Part shown: piece by piece, positions 9,830 through 21,076 of the stretch
Layout: each line of letters opens with the position of its first letter
Position numbering within the stretch: position 1 is the first letter of the stretch
NCBI GenBank assembly: GCA_008638375.1
Contig: CM018031.1
Span: 16,362,415-16,426,414, forward strand
Reading direction: 5' to 3'
Length of the DNA: 64,000 nt
Origin: Nyssa sinensis
Taxonomy: Eukaryota > Streptophyta > Magnoliopsida > Cornales > Nyssaceae
The notes under the pieces: generated by a model
Databases searched by the model: none
Seen by the model: only the letters and a program-made list of their open reading frames with translations
What the model was told of the DNA's origin: nothing
Program-made: the position numbers and the translations under genes

Positions 9830-12800
9830 ATGGATAAGAGTTGAATGGACTTGAGGGGTAGGCATTTTCCAGGGTATGTGAAGGGGATCAAAGATTTTAT
9901 TGAGTTTGCTCGTGCATCTGCAGATGGCAGAAATAGGATAAGATGTCCATGTAGGAGGTGCAATAATAGGGATTATATGCACATAGATGAGGCCAAAGAG
10001 CACCTACTCGAACATGGGATGGACAAGAGGTATACGTGTTGGGAATTTCATGGGGAACGTCGTGACGTATGAGTGGTATTTGATGATGAAGAAGAAGACG
10101 ACGACGATGACTTTGGTGATAATGTTGAGGTTGGTTACGAAGGCTTGCCACAAATGCTGGCAGACTTGCAAAGGGGCTACAACTGGGGCGAGTAGTCATA
10201 GAAGTGACGCGGGATAATCAATCGCGTTTGAGTCGTTGTTAAGGGAAGCAAGGCAGCTGTTATACCCGGGTTGTGATAAGTTTTCGAAACTGGACTTTCT
10301 CGTGAAACTCCTTCATATTAAGACCATCAACCGTTGGAGTAACAAATCAGTTAATATGGCCATTGAACTGATTAAAGAAGCGCTTCTTACTGGGGAGACC
10401 CTTCCGAAATCATATTACGAGGCGAAAAGAATATTAAGAGATTTGGGCCTCGGGTATATTCCCATATATGCTTACAAAAATGATTGCATGTTATTTTGGA
10501 AGGAGACTGAACAATGTAAGGAGTGTACGGTGTGCCACAAACCTAGGTACAAGCTAAATGAAGGAAAGAACAAGACAATTTCGCACAAGGTACTGAGATA
10601 TTTTCCCTTAAAACCGAAGTTACAAAGGTTGTACATGTCTCAAAAGACGGTAGAAGATATGCGGTGGCATAAGAAGAAGCGTGTTGTTGAGGAGAATGTA
10701 TGTAGGCATCCGGAAAATTCACAAACTTGGGCTGAGTTTGATACAAATCACGAATGGTTTGCAAATGGGCCGTGTAATGTACGACTTGGGCTGACTAGCG
10801 ACGGTTTCAATCCGTTCGGTGACATGAGTAATGCCTACAACATGTGGCCGGTGTTGCTTGTGCCGTATAACTTGCCATCGTGGAAATGTATGAAAGAACC
10901 ATTTATCTATATGTCATTACTTATTCTAGGGCCGAAGTCTCCTGGCAATGAAATTGATGTGTACTTGCGTCCTTTAGTGGATGAGTTGAAGGAATTGTGG
11001 GAGGTGGGAGTGGAGGCATACGACGTCTCTAAGAATGAGATATTTCAATTGCATGCCGCGTTACTGTGACCATAAATGACTTTCCAGCATACGGGAACTT
11101 GTCTGGGTGGAGCACTAGGGGATATCTGGCATGTCCGGTTTGCAATAAGGATGCATGTTCCCTACATTTGTCAAATGAGAAGAAAATATGCTACATGTGT
11201 CATCATCATTTTCTACCGCCATCACATGGCTGGCGAAATCGGCAGAAGCATCTGTTTGATGGAAAAATTGAGCGCAGATTGTCACCTCCATTATTGTCTG
11301 GCAAAGACGTGTTGGCGCAATTGGCACTCATCCAACCAGTGAAGTTTGGGAAGATACTGAGTACTAAGAAGAGGAAGCGTACTAATGTGGACTTAAATTG
11401 GACGAAGAAGAGCATATTTTTTGATTTGCCGTACTGGGAGACCCTTATGTTGAGGCACAATTTGGATGTGATGTACATCGAGAAGAACATATGTGACAAA
11501 GGATACTGTTAAAGCCTGGTTGGACTTGCAGGAGCCGGGAATAAGGAAAGAGCTGCACCTAATACCTAGCGGTGATAAATATATAATGCCTCCTGCACAG
11601 TATACGTTATTATCCGTAGAGAGAATGAGGATTTGCGAGTGTTTTAAATCGGTGAAGTTCCCAGATGGATACGCATCGAATATATCTCGGTGTGTAAATG
11701 TTATAGATGAGAGAATATCCGGATTGAAGAGCCATGATTGCCATGTCCTTTTACAACGACTTCTTCCGGTTGCACTACGTGGGTATCTCACCGATGACAT
11801 ATCGACTACATTAATTGAGTTGGGTTGCTTCTTTAGAGAATTATGTGCGAAGACGTTGAATGTGGAAGTACTTGAAAAGCTTGAAAGGGATGTTGTCGTG
11901 ATCCTCTGCAAGTTGGAACAGATTTTCCCTCCAGCTTTCTTTTATATAATGGTCCACTTAGCTGTGCATTTGCCTCATGAGGAAAAAATTAACGGACCTG
12001 TCCAATATCGTTGGATGTATCCAATAGAAAGGTACATTTAATTTTCTGAATTATGTTATCTATCCATCCTAACTATTTTAATCTATGACTGATTAATTAT
12101 CAAAACAGATATTTGCACACATTGAAGCAATATGTGCGTAACAAAGCACGACTGGAAGGGTCAATTGCTGAGGCTTACATTGATGCTGAATGTCTCACTT
12201 TCTGCTCTATGCATCTTGAAGATATTGAGACAAGGTTTAATCGTCAAGAGCAAAATTCTGATAGATGTCCAAGGCAACAACGAACTGGCCTTGCGGTGTT
12301 TAATCAGAATGTGCGGCCAATAGGTGCCCGTATATATGAATGGTGTCATCCTCAAGACTTGGAAAGAGCCCACTACACCGTGCTCAACAACTGCGATGAG
12401 ACATTGCCATATTTTAAGTAAGTTTATCTAAATCATTGTAATACTACGTTAGTACACAAATGTAAGTTACATATAACATATTTTATCTTATGCAGTGAGC
12501 ATACGATGGAGCTCCAGAGAGAACATGTATCAAGTTCTAATCTAGAGTAAAGACAACAAAATTTGTTTCCAAAGTGGTTCGAAGAACATGTAAGACAATG
12601 TTTCAATTAATTGTAATTGTATTAGTTAATGCATTTATATTTAATTAATTTTGTACTTGTATTGAATTAATAGATGAAGTTATTACGCCACCAACAATCT
12701 CCTGAGGCGTACGATCAATTATATTCCTTAGCATTTGGTCCTGATCAAAGGATATCCCGCTACACCGGTTTAATTGTTGATGGTGTTCGATTTCACACGA

Positions 12801-13477
12801 GGGAACGTGACGTCATTCGGCGAACACAGAATAGTGGGGTCCTTGTTCAGGGAGATGGTGACACAGGGCATCTGGTAGAGTACTATGGTGCTTTACAAGA
12901 CATCATACAGTTACATTATTACTACGGTCATTCTGTATATATTTTTAAATGTGATTGGTGGGATGTAAGTAATAAGAAGACTGGAATTCAGATCGATAAG
13001 GACTTCATAAGTGTTCATACGTCACGTACGGCATTTAAAGATGATCCGTATGTTTTGGCATCTCAAGCAAAACAAGTTTTGTATTTGAAGGACCCAAAAA
13101 TAAAAGGTGATTGGCATGTTGTCTAAAAAACAAAAACTAGAAATATTTATGATTTCCTAGAAGTTGGCGAAGGAGATGAAGATTTGGAGAGGATTGAGGA
13201 GGTACTACAAGAAGAGTTTCAAACTACCCACGATGGTGTTGTCCGGCATGATCAGGAAGATGTTACTTCGTATCAGTTGAATAGAACTGATGTAGAACCA
13301 GATCATGTCGTAGCTTCCGACATCACCAATACCACACAATTAGATTTGAGGGATGTAACGTTCATTAATGATGATGATGACGAAGACAGTGATTTTGATG
13401 ATGACACATTGATAGAGTATTGTACCGAGAATGAAGAAAATTCAAGTTCAGATGATGATACAAACTCAAATGAATAA
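9830..13477 (+). pseudogene. TNP2-type CACTA transposase, disrupted
   Basis: Transposase of En/Spm-type elements, which cuts at the CACTA ends. ATG at 9830 (MDKS, then TGA where the family has Trp) leads into the transposase-associated domain (MDLRGRHFPGYVKGIKDF, with Cys-rich CPCRRCNN). The tnp2 domain follows from about 10236 (LYPGCDKFSKLDFLVKLLHI to FNPFGDMSNAYNMWPV and on), with the Zn-like CPVCNKDACSLHL near 11133. Next come DUF4218 (GYASNISRCVNV..SHDCHVLLQRLLPVALRG, to WMYPIERY) and DUF4216 (FHTRERDVIRRTQNSGV to IFKCDWWDV). An acidic tail ends at 13477. Introns near 12031-12109, 12418-12495 and 12590-12673 are GT-AG. Breaks: stops near 10070 and 10192, a one-base deletion at 11066-11070, a short deletion after EKNICD (about 11497), and a TAG near 12548. 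Confidence 0.9.
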
Positions 13478-13646
13478 TTGTAATAGTTGTTACATGTGTT
13501 AGTATCAAGTGTAATGGTTTTCGGCTTTTATTATGTAATGGATATTCAATTTTATGATGTAATGGGTAATCATTTTTACTTCGATAAGGATTTTAATTTT
13601 TATGATTAAATAGAAACAATTTTATTTTTAAACTTTATTTGTAGAT

Positions 13647-16600
13647 ATGGTTGGACCAGGTTCACGCAGACGTGCAGTTATGCAGGACCCATCGACCCCT
13701 TCCCTCTCATCTGCAGGGTCGACCGATCTTGCCGTCGATGGTATGCATAGTTTCCATTTTTATTAATGATTATATAAATATGGTACTAATTGTTTCTATT
13801 TTGTTTCTTCTAAAGCTTCGGCCACCACCCATAGACAAGGGCGTGGTAGGTTGAAGAATCGCAGCTTGCAGGTTCAGATGGAGGTAGCGAGGGGCGCGCC
13901 CCTTCGGGTTGAGATACCTCTGGGCTTGCTGAAGCCCGTTGCTGGGTGGGCACAGCAATTCATTACGGAGGTCGGCATCATTTGCCAGCTACGCGCCTCA
14001 CTCCATGTTAGTGACTGGAGTCAGGTCACTAACGCGGAGAGACGGGATATTCATGTGCATATCTAGGTATGTCTTTTATTATTGTGTTCAACTAAATTTT
14101 AACATATGTTATGCCGTAATGTTTTGACAATGACATGCTTTTACAGGAGAAATTTGACATCGATCTCCACCTGCCTTATGTCGTGAAGGTAGTCGACCAT
14201 TACTTGGGAACCCGTTTCAGGGACTACCGACATAGGCTTCACATGCACTACGAGGCGGAGGTGACAGCCGGTAGAGAGCCTCGTGACAGACCCTACAGAG
14301 GGGTGGCGGTGGAGGATTGGATGTTACTATGCGACCGGTTTGCTAGCGACGCATTTCAGGTAAAAATTGTCAAAATTACTTTTGTTGTATGATGAATCAT
14401 TGTCATTTATACTAACCTTTTTTGTTTTGGCCAAGTGTAGGAACTTAGTAAGAAAAATAGCGAGAGCAGAAGCAAGCAAAAGGTGACCCACTGTGGTGGA
14501 TCACCTTTTTTTGTTAGGTATAGGCGTGAGATGGTAAGTTAATAAATGTATCAATTTCTCATTGTATAATGTATTTATGAAATCAATCTTCACAAGCTAC
14601 TATTTATTTGTTGTAGCGAGACCAGGAGACCGGTGCACCACCCAGCCCCATTGAGTTGTGGCACAAGACGCACTACAATCCCGAGAAAGGTTGGACTGGG
14701 CCTAAAGCTCAGCGACTTTATGTAAGTTAGAAAAGATTTATATACCACTATTACGAATTTAATATTAATATAAAATGTTTAAAAGTAGTAACAAATATTT
14801 ATGTTTTTTTAGGATGAGATGGTCGAGATGCGTGTTCGGCTGACCCCTAAGGGTGAGCAACCGCTGACCGATGACCAGATACAAGAGACTATTCTGGGCA
14901 AGAGGCACGGATATGTGCGTGACTTAGGGAGTGGGATGGAGCCGATGGCATCGTCCTTTACCGTCGAAAGCAATGCTAGGTTTCACGCAGCCACCCAAAT
15001 AGCTGAGGCAGCCACCCAGGGAGCTGAGGCAGCTGAGAGACTAAATGCAGAGATGAGGGTTGAGATGACAGAGCTCAAAGAGTGACAGGCCCAAATAGAG
15101 ACTCTTACGAAGACAATACTCAGCCAGCAGGGAGGCTCTGATCAGCCTTGGTAAGTTTTTAAAATTATTTACTTTGGTACATTTATTATTTATAGAAAAT
15201 GTAACGTAAAACCCCTTAAAATATTTCGACCTAACGGCCTACAAACCGCATGACACTTCGCATATGAAAATAGACTTGCACGAATTTATTTAATTATATA
15301 AGGATGAAAGTTTCAGCTCTAAAAAGGCTCATTTTGAGGTTTTGACAGACCAAAACTTTGGATAGCAGCCTAACCACCCCGAAACCCCATCACACAGCTC
15401 CCAAATGATAAAATAGACTTGCACGAACTTATGGCACTCGGTTCGGATGTCCGGTTTGAAACTTATGCAAGTTTCAGCTCCAAAAAGGCCCATTTTGGGG
15501 TTTTGACAGACCAAAATGCTGGATATCGGCCTAACTACATCGAAACCCCATCACACACCTCACAAATGATAAAATACACTTGCACGAACTTACGGCACTC
15601 GGTTCGGATGCCCGGTTTGAAACTTAAGCAAGTTTTAGGCCCAAAAAGGCCCATTTTGGGTTTTGACAGACCAAAACCCCAGATATCGGCCTAACCACCC
15701 CAAAACCCCATCACACATAGACTTGCACGAACTTACGGCACTCGGTTCGGATGCCCGGTTTGAAACTTATGCAAGTTTCAGCTCCAAAAAGGCCCATTTT
15801 TGGGTTTTGACAGACCAAAATGCCGAATATCGACTTAACTACACCGAAACCCCATCACACACCTCACAAATGATAAAATAAACTTGCACGAACTTACGAC
15901 ACTCGGTTCGGATGCCCGGTTTGAAACTTATGCAAGTTTCAGCTCTAAAAAGATTCATTTTGGGATTTTGACAGACCAAAATGCTGGATATCGGCCTAAC
16001 TACACTGAAACCCCATCACACACCTCCTCACAAATGATAAAATAGACTTGCACGAACTTACGGTAATCGGTTTGGATGCCCGGTTTGAAACTTATGCAAG
16101 TTTTAGGTCCAAAAAGGCCCATTTTGGAGTTTTGACAGACCAAAACCCTGGATATCGGCCTACATGAACTTACGGCACTCGGTTCGGATGCCCGGTTTGA
16201 AACTTATGCAAGTTTCAGCTCCAAAAAAGCCCATTTTGGGTTTTGACAGACCAAAATACTAGATATCAACCAAACAAGCCCAAAACCCCATCAAACACCT
16301 CACAAATGATAAAATTGACTTGCACGAACTTACGGCACTTGGTTCGGATGCCCGGTTTGAAACTTATGCAAGTTTTTGCTCCGAAAAGGCCCATTTTGGA
16401 GTTTTGACGGACCAAAATGCCAGATATCAGCCTAACTATCCTGAAATCCCATCAAACACCTCACAAATGACAAAATAAACTTGCACAAACTTACAGAAAT
16501 CAGTTCGGATCAGTGGTTTATAACTTATGCTACTTTATGTCGTTCTTACTATTTATGCATGCAAAAAAAAAATAAAAATAAACTATTCACATTCTATTTT

Positions 16601-16655
16601 TCATATATATTTAATAATTGTTCTAATAGAATACCATTTGATCTTTATTTCAGAT
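13647..16655 (+). pseudogene. TnpA-like (plant Transposase_24) gene, seven exons, two nonsense changes
   Basis: Second gene of the CACTA element; its product is expected to bind subterminal repeats. Exons with GT-AG borders and consistent phase: 13647-13740 (MVGPGSRRRAVMQDPST), 13816-14066 (IPLGLLKPVAGWAQQFI), 14147-14359 (EKFDIDLHLPYVVKVVDHYL), 14441-14533 (a basic Ser/Lys-rich segment), 14617-14721 (SPIELWHKTHYNPEKGW) and 14813-15150 (MVEMRVRLTPKGEQPLTDDQ, then an Ala/Glu-rich helix). The last codon is split by a 1.5-kb intron; joining to the acceptor at 16651-16653 creates TGA, so the final exon is almost all untranslated. In-frame stops at the end of exon 2 (TAG, likely from CAG) and in exon 6 (TGA after MTELKE, likely from TGG) break it. 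Confidence 0.8.
15190..16560 (+). repeat. Intronic minisatellite (~165-175 bp units) in the TnpA-like gene
   Basis: About eight units occupy nearly all of the last intron (15151-16653). Each reads roughly CACAAATGATAAAATA, CTTGCACGAACTTACGGCAC, TCGGTTCGGATGCCCGGTTT, GAAACTTATGCAAGTTT, AAAAAGGCCCATTTTGGG, TTTTGACAGACCAAAATGC, GATATCGGCCTAAC and CCCCATCACACACC. Some units are truncated (near 15715 and 16162). The array is homologous to that at 1040-2310. Open frames through it are chance readings. Confidence 0.9.
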
Positions 16656-16989
16656 TGATCGGGATTATTGCGCCGCCGTCGTTATGTTTTGCATCAGGAT
16701 TTATTATTTTTATTTGTTTTTTTTTTTTCCTTTTCATGGACATTTGTAGTTATATGTTTTGAGACAATTTTTTATTTTTCTATTTATTGTTAAATTGTAC
16801 TTTTACAAATGTACGCAATTAGTATAATATATATATATATATATGAATGTATTTTTCTTTTTTAATGTATTCATTTCAGAATGTTTGGATTTTATTGCAT
16901 ATCAGGATGATTGATACAGGTTTAAACATGAATAAAACAACAAAGAAAACAAAGCAAACATGGTTGGAAAAAGGAAAAATAAAAATAAA

Positions 16990-17493
16990 AAAAACCTTTA
17001 GCAACGCACAGAAAGGCGTCGCTAAAAGTAAAGAAACAACAATGTCAATTCACTATTCACGACGCACTCTGTGTCTCTAAAAGGTATTATTAACGACGCA
17101 CACTATGAGTGTCGCTAAAAGATACTATTAGCGACGACCCAGTCTGCGTCGCTAATAGTATCTTTTAGCGACACTCAAAGTGTGCGCGCTAATAGTACCT
17201 TTTAGCGACACACAGAGTGCGTCGCTAATAGTATCTTTTAGCGACGCTCTTTGCCTCTATTTATAATATTTGCGACGCCCATTCCCAATTATTAGCGACA
17301 CCATGTGTGCGTCGCTAATCGTTTCTTTTAGCGACGCTTAGAGGTGTGTGCGACGCTAATACTATTAGCGACGCCAATATTTGCAGCTACGTTAGCGATG
17401 CGCAGGTGTACGACGCAAAATATCATTAGCGACGCATTTTTTCACTATTAGCGATGCACACGTGCGTCACTAATAGTGCCTTTTCTTGTAGTG
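16990..17493 (+). repeat. Right subterminal repeats and terminus of the complete CACTA element
   Basis: Fifteen or more copies of TTAGCGACGC-type words in both orientations lie between 16998 and 17468, many as inverted pairs separated by about 10-15 bases (for example around 17121-17165 and 17190-17250). The element ends at 17493. Stronger clustering here than at the left end is usual for CACTA elements. Confidence 0.85.
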
Positions 17494-17496
17494 TAC

Positions 17497-18531
17497 CTAA
17501 GATACAAAAAATAACATATTTTAAGAAATTTTTTTAAGCTTATAGTCAAAACTAAAAAAGCCTAAATTATGTAGAATTAAAACGTAAGTCCCTTAGAGAA
17601 CTGTCTAGTGAAAGACTAAATACACACACATTTTATAAATGCACCTAATATGAATGTTTGATGTACATGTGTATTTATACCTTTCATGCAGTAATTCTAA
17701 AGCTTCAATAAGTTGTCTAACTCTTCATCTTTAAAAGTATGCAATTGTAATTAAGTTTAGTTCGATTAAGTCTTCATGGAATTGGTTGATTAATAGTTTA
17801 TCGGCAATAAGACTCAATTTAAGCTAACAATTATATAATCAATGAGGAGACTTTAGCATAAATTGCCCACACATAAATTTAAATTTTACAGTTGATCAAC
17901 AACAAATTTTCCTCGCATTGGTTATAAATATAGAGACTGATCCCTCCTCTCACTCAATAGTTATAATCTTCTTATCAGACTTAACAACGTAAAAGGAGAG
18001 GCAAGATTAGAAGGCCTTCCTCGTATCCTTGCAATAAAGAAGAATCGTGCATTAATGGAGACTAAGGTATATATGTCGACTCACATATTATATAAATATG
18101 CAAGTATAATGTAATTGACATACTTACCCAAAAAAAAAAAAATGCAATTGACATATATTATATAGGTACACAAGTATTTATAATTAATAACCATGAATAT
18201 TGTGGGTATCACGTGCTTATAATTCATACATGATTTTTACGAAATTATTACCGCTCTCTTTATCCAACAAACTAATTCTTATCTCTCTCTTTCTCTCCAG
18301 CGAATTCGGTGGCCCCAATAGAATTGAAGCATGTGAATATTGTGAATGGAAAGTTTGGACACAAAGCATTGAAGCATATGAACTTTCAAAAGGGCTTTAT
18401 TTTTCAAAATTACTTTTTTCGATTCCATATTGAGGCAAGCTCCTTAAAGGAATTTCAAAAGTTGTGAGTTCTTTCATCATTAAGCATTGAATGCAACGGA
18501 CAAAACCTTTGGGCTCTTAAAAAAAGAGTTC

Positions 18532-18569
<38 letters not shown>

Positions 18570-20238
18570 TTATCCTCTAGAATACTTTCTCTATAATTGC
18601 TTTCAAATTATTTTACCCTAAGAAAATTGTTATGACTTGTTTGAAAAAAAAATGATCTGTTAATCTCCATTTATAATGCTTTTAAACCTGTTATTGCAAA
18701 AAATAAAGATAAACTATTATAAATGATATAAGTTTGTAAAAATCACCTTATAAAAATGTTTGTTAGTAGTGAAAACACATCAAAATCTGGTGATTAAATA
18801 TTGCACACATATACTTAAAATAATTCCATCTTTCCCTATCGTTGTACTCAAAAAAAAAAAATGTTCGTTGGTAATTCCTACCATAAAGGCCACTTACTCA
18901 TATCAAAAACAAAAGAAACAAAAAAAAAGAAGAGAAAAGTTGCTAGTGAACTGCTTTGCTGTTGAGAGAGAGTAAACATATATTATACATGTGTATTGTA
19001 TTATATTGTGTATCTTATAAGAGAGAGAGTCATTCTTTATATAGGAGAGGAAGGGTATACAAAAGATAAGAAGAGCAAAGGGAAAGAAAAAGAAAGAAAA
19101 ACTTAAAACTATACCAGTAAAGAACAAATTTAAGCCGCCATGTACACTAGTAAACCCTAACTGTTATACACATATATTGTTTACGGCCAGCAAAAAAGAA
19201 TCTTTTTGTTTGATGAGCTACTTTGAGATAAGATTCCTTGAGAAAAAGAATCACAGTGCCCACTTGGAGACCAGAGACACACACACGTAGAGACGTGCTT
19301 TTTGTTTGCCAGTTTTTTTCCTTGTTGGCCTTACCCAAGTCTATTATTTTCCTTTTTTATATAGCTTCCTAGGATGTGCCGGCCCTTCACATAACTATTT
19401 TTTTTTTTTTTTTATAGTTTTTCTTTTGTCTATAACACTTCAGATATAATGAAGATGTTTGTGAAGAACGAACTGTTTTTTATTAAGATTGCATAATATT
19501 TTTAAGTATTTAAGTATTGTAAAATATTTTTAAGATTGAAAGAAATATCATAAATATTTAGTAGGGTATATAATGGAGCTACAACTTCTATATATATAGT
19601 AACAATAAAACACATTTAAATTTATAAAAGTAAAAAAAATGTTAAACATAACAGATTTTATCACCTTATTTTTTTATACTTAGAGATAATTAAGATCATG
19701 AGATTCACGTATATTTATTAGAATGAGCCCTACCTATACTTTAACATTCCCATGGATGTTTCATTCAATTCTAGTAAATCTTCATTTACTTGCACTGATC
19801 ATTTGACATGGAAAATCTGAATATGATTTTCAAATGGTATTTTCGCATATGACCCTTATAGAATATATTCATAGCCGTGTAGTAATTTCTTTTTTGACCA
19901 TCATCATTTAATGCTTTCACATATAACCCTTATCGAATTTATTTATCTGCTAACATGAGTTATCATTAATTCTCTTTGAAATCTAAACAGAAGAACTAAA
20001 ATTTTTCATTAAAAGTAATCGAGCAATTCTCATTTGGAGGTTCTGCTAACGTGAGTTATCATTAGTATTATAAAGAAATTCTTTTCATAAAATTATTAAT
20101 TATTCACCATATAATCAAATTGATTTTTTAAAACTTCATCAAGATTACTAACTTAGTTGAATATTAATTATAAGATGGTTAATTATATATATATAAAACT
20201 ATAGAAGTAACCAGACAAAAGAACTAAAATTTTTCATT
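17497..20238. other. AT-rich intergenic sequence between transposons
   Basis: No supported gene. There are simple repeats at 18531-18555 (AT)n, several A or T runs (18130, 18851, 19399) and a (TA)n at 20187. A TATA-like word (GTTATAAATATAGAG near 17921) precedes a pyrimidine-rich leader, and a 165-base open stretch follows a CTCTCCAG acceptor-like site at 18300-18465 (reading NSVAPIELKHVNIVNGKFG). I do not recognise that peptide and the proposed first exon does not join it in frame, so I do not call a gene. A local duplication lies at its right edge. Confidence 0.45.
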
Positions 20239-20243
20239 AAAAG
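19986..20243 (+). repeat. Short local tandem duplication interrupted by the Tat-1 insertion
   Basis: The phrase AAGAACTAAAATTTTTCATT, then AAAAGTAATCGAGCAATTCT, occurs at 19990-20030. The phrase recurs at 20216-20243, where it is cut by the retrotransposon after AAAAG and resumes on its far side at 32018 (AAAAGTAACCAAGCAATTCT). The duplication thus gives an independent picture of the empty site and confirms the AAAAG target duplication and the LTR ends. Confidence 0.8.
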
Positions 20244-20813
20244 TGATGCTGCACTTTTCGGCTTGCAATAAGTGTGGACTCCGTGACCTGTAGAACACTC
20301 AGAAAGATGATCAGAGGACCACCGGATTGGCTCCGGCGGTAGCTCTCCGATGCTTAAGTAAGTAAAAGAATTGAAAGACTGTATTGAAAGCCAAAGAATG
20401 AGCATAAGAAATAAGACGTACCTCTAGGGTTTAATTTATAAGCCGTGGCTTTCCTAAGTTGATTAGGATTCAACGCCATGAATATAGGGATTTGATCATC
20501 GGAGATTGCAGTTACCTTGTGGAGCATTGCATAGAGATAACCATAGAAGGTAGTTCCCTTGTTGAAGACTGCTTCCTTATTCCCTGCTCGGCACCTGCTA
20601 AGGCAGTGACAAGTTCTGGAATGTTGGTCTGGACCCTGTGATCAGTTCTGGATATATATGTTCTGAAGGTGTATATTCGGTCTCTTTCGACCTGATGTAA
20701 TGATCTGTATGCTTGAGCTTTTAGTCATTGGCTGAGTGAGAATCATGTTGGCTGAGCATGAGTTGGATTATGGTCATACGTGTCAAGTGTTGATTGGCCT
20801 GTTCTTTTATGGC
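20244..20813 (-). repeat. 3' LTR of Tat copy 1, inner end deleted
   Basis: This matches the 5' LTR at 31441-32017 from its first base up to TTCTTTTATGGC. It then passes abruptly into GCAGCCGGAGATTAGG, which in copy 2 lies about 120 bases inside the LTR (RC of 54092-54108). The deletion removed the first bases of the LTR (TGATAT in element direction) and the polypurine tract. Confidence 0.9.
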
Positions 20814-20902
20814 GCAGCCGGAGATTAGGTCTTTTCAAGTTCTTCATTGTTCTGAACCGTTATGGCGTTTGGGCTTGGTGGGTCCCTTCTGATACTGTGC
20901 TT

Positions 20903-20908
20903 TATAAG
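20903..20908 (+). promoter_or_regulatory. TATA box of the first antisense gene, copy 1
   Basis: TATAAG in GCTTTATAAGTACGGG. Copy 2 has a better version, TATAAATA, in the same context on its minus strand (53977-53984). The word is about 170 bases upstream of the first ATG of the antisense gene. Conservation between the copies and orientation toward the gene support promoter use. Confidence 0.6.
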
Positions 20909-21076
20909 TACGGGATGAGATTTCGAAATGACCTTTTCCCCGTCATTTTCACTGTGCCAGAAGATTTCATCCGCCATTGTTGGTCTGTGTGACTTTGAAG
21001 AATACTGACTTCTTGAGTTAGAACAGGTTCGACTGATTTTCCCTTTTCTCTCGCTTCTTTCTTCTTGAATCCGAGA

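Larger units (their letters stand above)
7448..17493 (+). mobile_element. Complete CACTA (En/Spm) DNA transposon, 10,046 bp, target duplication TAC
   Basis: The left end starts CACTACAGAAAAA at 7448. The right end finishes TTTTCTTGTAGTG at 17481-17493, the inverse of CACTACAAGAAAA. TAC flanks both sides (7445-7447 and 17494-17496), the 3-bp duplication expected of CACTA transposition. Inside, in order: subterminal TTAGCGACGC repeats, a leader with a non-coding first exon, a LINE fragment, the TNP2-type transposase (9830-13477), a split TnpA-like gene (13647 to about 16655), an intronic minisatellite, and right subterminal repeats. Both genes carry stops and frameshifts, so the copy is not autonomous, but its ends look usable if transposase is supplied in trans. 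Confidence 0.95.

Noticed and set aside
18300..18465. Possible host exon after a splice-acceptor-like site
   Set aside because: The upstream mini-exon (ATGGAGACTAAG with a GT donor) joins it out of frame and I do not recognise the peptide.
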